A stretch of 64,000 nt of DNA, from assembly GCA_019747905.1 (NCBI GenBank), contig JAIEQG010000034.1, positions 110,290 to 174,289 of the forward strand, read 5' to 3'. Below the pieces are notes generated by a model. The model was given only the letters and a program-made list of their open reading frames with translations. It made no database searches and was not told where the DNA came from. Positions 61,574 to 64,000 of the stretch are shown piece by piece. The position numbers and the translations under genes were made by a program. Positions within the stretch are counted from its first letter, which is position 1, and every line of letters begins with the position of its first letter. The DNA comes from Burkholderiales bacterium (GTDB taxonomy: Bacteria; Pseudomonadota; Gammaproteobacteria; Burkholderiales; Ga0077523).

Positions 61574-62857
61574 GTGAAGCGCTACGCGGCGCTCTGCGCG
61601 CTGTTCTGGTTCGCCTGCGCGCCGGCCGTAGCGCAACCGGAGATCGAGATCGTCTCCGACCAGGCGCGGGCGGTGTTCGACCGCTCGCGCGATCGGCTGC
61701 TGCAGGTGCGCATGATCGATCGCAGCACCGAAGCCCAGGCCTCGATCGGCTCCGGCTGGATCGCCTCCGGTGACGGGCTCGCCGTCACCAACTATCACGT
61801 GGTCTCGCAGTTCGTGCTCGAACCCGAGCGTTATCAGGTCGAGTTCGTGCGCAGCGACGGCACGCGCGGTCCCTTGGCCGTGCTGGCGGTGGACGTCCTG
61901 CACGATCTCGCCCTGGTGCGCATGGGCGGAGCCGACCTGCCGTTCCTGAAGCTGCACGAGGGCACGCTGCGCAAAGGCGACCGCGGCTTCGCCATGGGCA
62001 ACCCGCACGACCTCGGTTTGACCATCGTCGAGGGCACGTACAACGGCCTGGTCGAATACACCCTGAACGAGCAGTTCCATTTCACCGGCGCGATCAACGC
62101 CGGCATGAGCGGTGGCCCGGCCGTCACGCCGGACGGCCGCGTGTTCGGCATCAACGTCGCCAACCTGCGCGACGGGCAGCTCGTGAGCTTCCTGGTGCCG
62201 GTGCGGTTCGCACGCGAGCTCCTCGCACTGGCACCACGCGAACCGCCCGACCCCCAATCGCTGCGCGGGAGCGTCGAGCGCCAGTTGCTCGCACGGCAGG
62301 AAGCCCTGGTCGCCCGCATCGGCAACACGCCGCTGCCGGTGGCCACCTTCGGCCGCTACACGGTGCCCGACAGCCTCGGGGCATACATGCGCTGCTGGGG
62401 CGACTCGGATCTCGATCGCACCTTGCCCTACGAGATCTCGACCAAGCAATGCGATGCGCAGGGCACCATCTACGTGAGCGGCAGTTTCGACACCGGCGAC
62501 CTGCGCTACCGCCATGAACTGGTGAAGAGCAGCAAGCTCGGCACCATCCGCTTCTCGTCGCTGTACGAGCGCAGTTTCAACAAGCCATTCCCGGAGCGCG
62601 GCGGCACTCGCGAAGACGTCACCAACTTCCGCTGCAACGAGCGTTTCGTCACCATCGCGAGCGGCACGATGCGGGTGGCCATGTGCCTGCGGGCTTACCG
62701 CAAGTTGAAGGGCCTCTACGACCTGCGCCTGAAACTCGCCACGCTCGATCGCACCGACGAAGGTCTGCAGAGCTGGTTCACGGTCGATGGCGTCAGCTTC
62801 GACAACGGCTTGAAGCTCGCCCAGCGCTACCTCGAGACGTTCAAGTGGACCAACTGA
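61574..62857 (+). CDS. exported trypsin-like serine protease
   Basis: A 427-residue periplasmic protease. The GTG at 61574 begins a signal peptide (VKRYAALCALFWFACAPAVA). The protease domain carries His in AVTNYHVVSQ (about 74), Asp in VLHDLALVRM (about 110) and Ser in INAGMSGGPAVTPDG (about 178). No PDZ domain is present; the C-terminal 220 residues form a separate domain with cysteines (MRCWGDSD, TKQCDAQG, NFRCNERF, AMCLRAY) that I do not recognise. Its stop overlaps the FHA gene by 13 bases. Confidence 0.88.
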   Translation: MKRYAALCALFWFACAPAVAQPEIEIVSDQARAVFDRSRDRLLQVRMIDRSTEAQASIGSGWIASGDGLAVTNYHVVSQFVLEPERYQVEFVRSDGTRGPLAVLAVDVLHDLALVRMGGADLPFLKLHEGTLRKGDRGFAMGNPHDLGLTIVEGTYNGLVEYTLNEQFHFTGAINAGMSGGPAVTPDGRVFGINVANLRDGQLVSFLVPVRFARELLALAPREPPDPQSLRGSVERQLLARQEALVARIGNTPLPVATFGRYTVPDSLGAYMRCWGDSDLDRTLPYEISTKQCDAQGTIYVSGSFDTGDLRYRHELVKSSKLGTIRFSSLYERSFNKPFPERGGTREDVTNFRCNERFVTIASGTMRVAMCLRAYRKLKGLYDLRLKLATLDRTDEGLQSWFTVDGVSFDNGLKLAQRYLETFKWTN

Positions 62858-63801
62858 TCCACGTCGAGGTGCTCGGCCGCACCGGCGACGTGGCACAGCG
62901 CGTGCCGCTCACGGCGCTGCCGGCGACCATCGGCCGCGCCTACGACAACGACGTCATCATCGACGACCCGTTCGTGGCAGCCCATCACCTGCGCATCGAG
63001 CGGCTCGACGATGGCAAGGTGCACGTGGTGGACCTGGGTAGCCGCAACGGCCTGCACCTCATGCATCCAAGGCGCCGCGTCGCTGAAGCGACCATCGGCG
63101 GGGACCAGCGCGTGCGTATCGGTCACACCGTGCTGCGCTTTCGCAGCCGCGATTGGCCGGTCCCGGCGGAAGAGTCGGATCCTGCGGCGGAAGGCTGGCG
63201 CTCCCCGCTGGTCACGGCCCTCGCGCTGACCGCCTACCTCGTGCTCTTGGGCCTGCACACGTACTCGGCCACGATCGACGAATTCCAGCCGGCCCGCCTC
63301 CTGGCCGGACTGCCCTTCGCGTTGCTGGTGCCGGCGGTGTGGAGCGGCATCTGGGCCGCGATCGGCCGCCTCGCCTCAGGTCGCGCCAATTTCTTCGCCC
63401 ACGGCACCGTCATCCTGACCGGCGCCGCCACTGCCTTCGTGGTGGAACCGCTGCTGAAACTGGCTGCGTTCGCATTCTCGCTGCCGGTGCTCGCGGCCGA
63501 GTCTGTGATCGCGATCGCGCTGATCATCGGCGCGGTCCTGTTCGGTCACCTGCGGCTGGTGAGTCGCCTGCGCGCGCCGATCCTCGTCACCGGCGCCGCC
63601 AGCGTGGTGGTGCTGGCGGTGACGGCCACGCAGGTCAACTCCTGGCTCGAGTCACGCGACGACGTGAATCAGATCGCGACGATGAACACGCTCTATCCGC
63701 CGTACCTGCGCGTGGCTCCCGGCGTCACGCCCGAGGAGTTCATCCAGGATTCGCGTGATCTCGAGAAGCCACTGCTGAAGCAGCGGGATGCGGCGCCGTA
63801 G
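62845..63801 (+). CDS. FHA domain-containing membrane protein
   Basis: A 318-residue protein with an N-terminal cytoplasmic FHA domain (TIGRAYDNDVIIDDPFVAAHHLRIE, then VVDLGSRNGLHL; the conserved Gly-Arg, Ser/Ala-His and Asn positions are present in most part), which binds phosphothreonine peptides, followed by four to five membrane helices and a periplasmic tail. GTG 62845 overlaps the protease gene; the track's 62683 start is a shadow. With an STPK elsewhere in the window a phospho-signalling link is possible but unproven. The last codons are within the duplicated segment. Confidence 0.85.
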   Translation: MDQLIHVEVLGRTGDVAQRVPLTALPATIGRAYDNDVIIDDPFVAAHHLRIERLDDGKVHVVDLGSRNGLHLMHPRRRVAEATIGGDQRVRIGHTVLRFRSRDWPVPAEESDPAAEGWRSPLVTALALTAYLVLLGLHTYSATIDEFQPARLLAGLPFALLVPAVWSGIWAAIGRLASGRANFFAHGTVILTGAATAFVVEPLLKLAAFAFSLPVLAAESVIAIALIIGAVLFGHLRLVSRLRAPILVTGAASVVVLAVTATQVNSWLESRDDVNQIATMNTLYPPYLRVAPGVTPEEFIQDSRDLEKPLLKQRDAAP

Positions 63802-64000
63802 CGCAGAGCCTGCCCCCACCCTATCCCTCCCCCGGCATTGCCGGGGGAGGGGACTTACGCTCCTTCCCCCAGCTTTGCTGGGGGAAGGTTGGGATGGGGG
63901 CAACAACCCTCATCGAGAAGCCGCTGCTGAAGCAGCGGGATGCGGCGCCGTAGCGCAGAGCCTGCCCCCACCCTATCCCTCCCCCGGCATTGCCGGGGGA
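63761..64000. repeat. direct duplication with 152-bp period at the window end
   Basis: 63761-63848 and 63913-64000 are identical except for one base (63771 A, 63923 G). Each copy holds the last codons of the FHA gene (GAGAAGCC...GCGCCGTAG), its stop codon and the start of the hairpin repeat. The second copy continues past the window edge, so the full number of copies is unknown. Confidence 0.9.
63811..63902. repeat. nested hairpin repeat downstream of the FHA gene
   Basis: It contains two perfect 12-bp stems: CCCTCCCCCGGC/GCCGGGGGAGGG (63825-63836, 63840-63851) and CCTTCCCCCAGC/GCTGGGGGAAGG (63862-63873, 63877-63888), with outer C/G-rich arms ending TGGGATGGGGGC. The second stem is identical to that of the 57596-57690 element. 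It may end transcription after the FHA gene. Confidence 0.85.

Noticed and set aside
1-64000. tRNA, rRNA, CRISPR arrays, transposase genes, prophage or plasmid origin
   Set aside because: No conserved RNA signatures, no regularly spaced repeats, and no transposase, integrase or replication gene were found on reading both strands and the ORF track.

Overview
This is 64 kb of chromosome from a high-GC Gram-negative bacterium, most likely a betaproteobacterium. The evidence is a DUF1840 protein, a PEP-CTERM protease, a yfhM-pbpC pair, an HME-RND efflux set and short hairpin repeats of the CCCCCATCCC/CTTCCCCC type. Coding density is very high. No rRNA, tRNA, CRISPR array or insertion sequence was seen. 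Most long lines of the ORF track are GC-rich shadows of genes in other frames.

Layout. 1-3149: the 5' part of a membrane sensor protein, an MFS carrier and a hypothetical gene. 3227-13754 (minus): an envelope cluster reading cyclase-like/PEGA protein, Ser/Thr kinase, Adhesin_E-like protein, alpha-2-macroglobulin (YfhM) and PBP1C. 13977-17663: a large MalT-like regulator ending in a BTAD module, and a small exported protein. 17761-24605 (minus): a full Anbu operon (ATP-grasp, alpha-E, Anbu proteasome-like protease, transglutaminase/DUF2126). 24809-28092 (minus): an FMN reductase, then four overlapping genes for a biuret-hydrolase-like enzyme and AtzG/AtzE/AtzH-like proteins. 28371-31946: a MITE-like palindrome, a degenerate-GGDEF/EAL protein, LarA and a Nudix hydrolase. 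32137-38473 (plus): a heavy-metal RND tripartite pump with a PII-like protein. 38599-43317 (plus): PagL-like, DUF1800, DUF1501 and PEP-CTERM protease genes. 43376-46854 (plus): a TTQ amine dehydrogenase cluster (B-E-D-A) followed by a cytochrome c.

46841-60302 is one unbroken minus-strand run. It holds a Dpp/Opp-type peptide ABC importer, a C69 dipeptidase, a Pot-type ABC importer, an FAD amine/amino-acid oxidoreductase and D-serine dehydratase. Read together this looks like uptake, cleavage and deamination of peptides, amines or D-amino acids. 60459-63801 (plus): DUF1840, an OmpA-like lipoprotein, a trypsin-like protease and an FHA membrane protein. The window ends inside a 152-bp-period direct duplication that contains the hairpin repeat.

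The most notable items are the complete Anbu operon with a palindrome in its leader, the TTQ dehydrogenase cluster with no visible TTQ maturation genes, the Atz/biuret cluster without cyanuric acid hydrolase, the RND pump with a PII-like partner and a mixed TM4 motif, and the repeat family that has entered a coding sequence and been duplicated at the window end. No wholly unknown system was found; these are variants and new contexts of known families.
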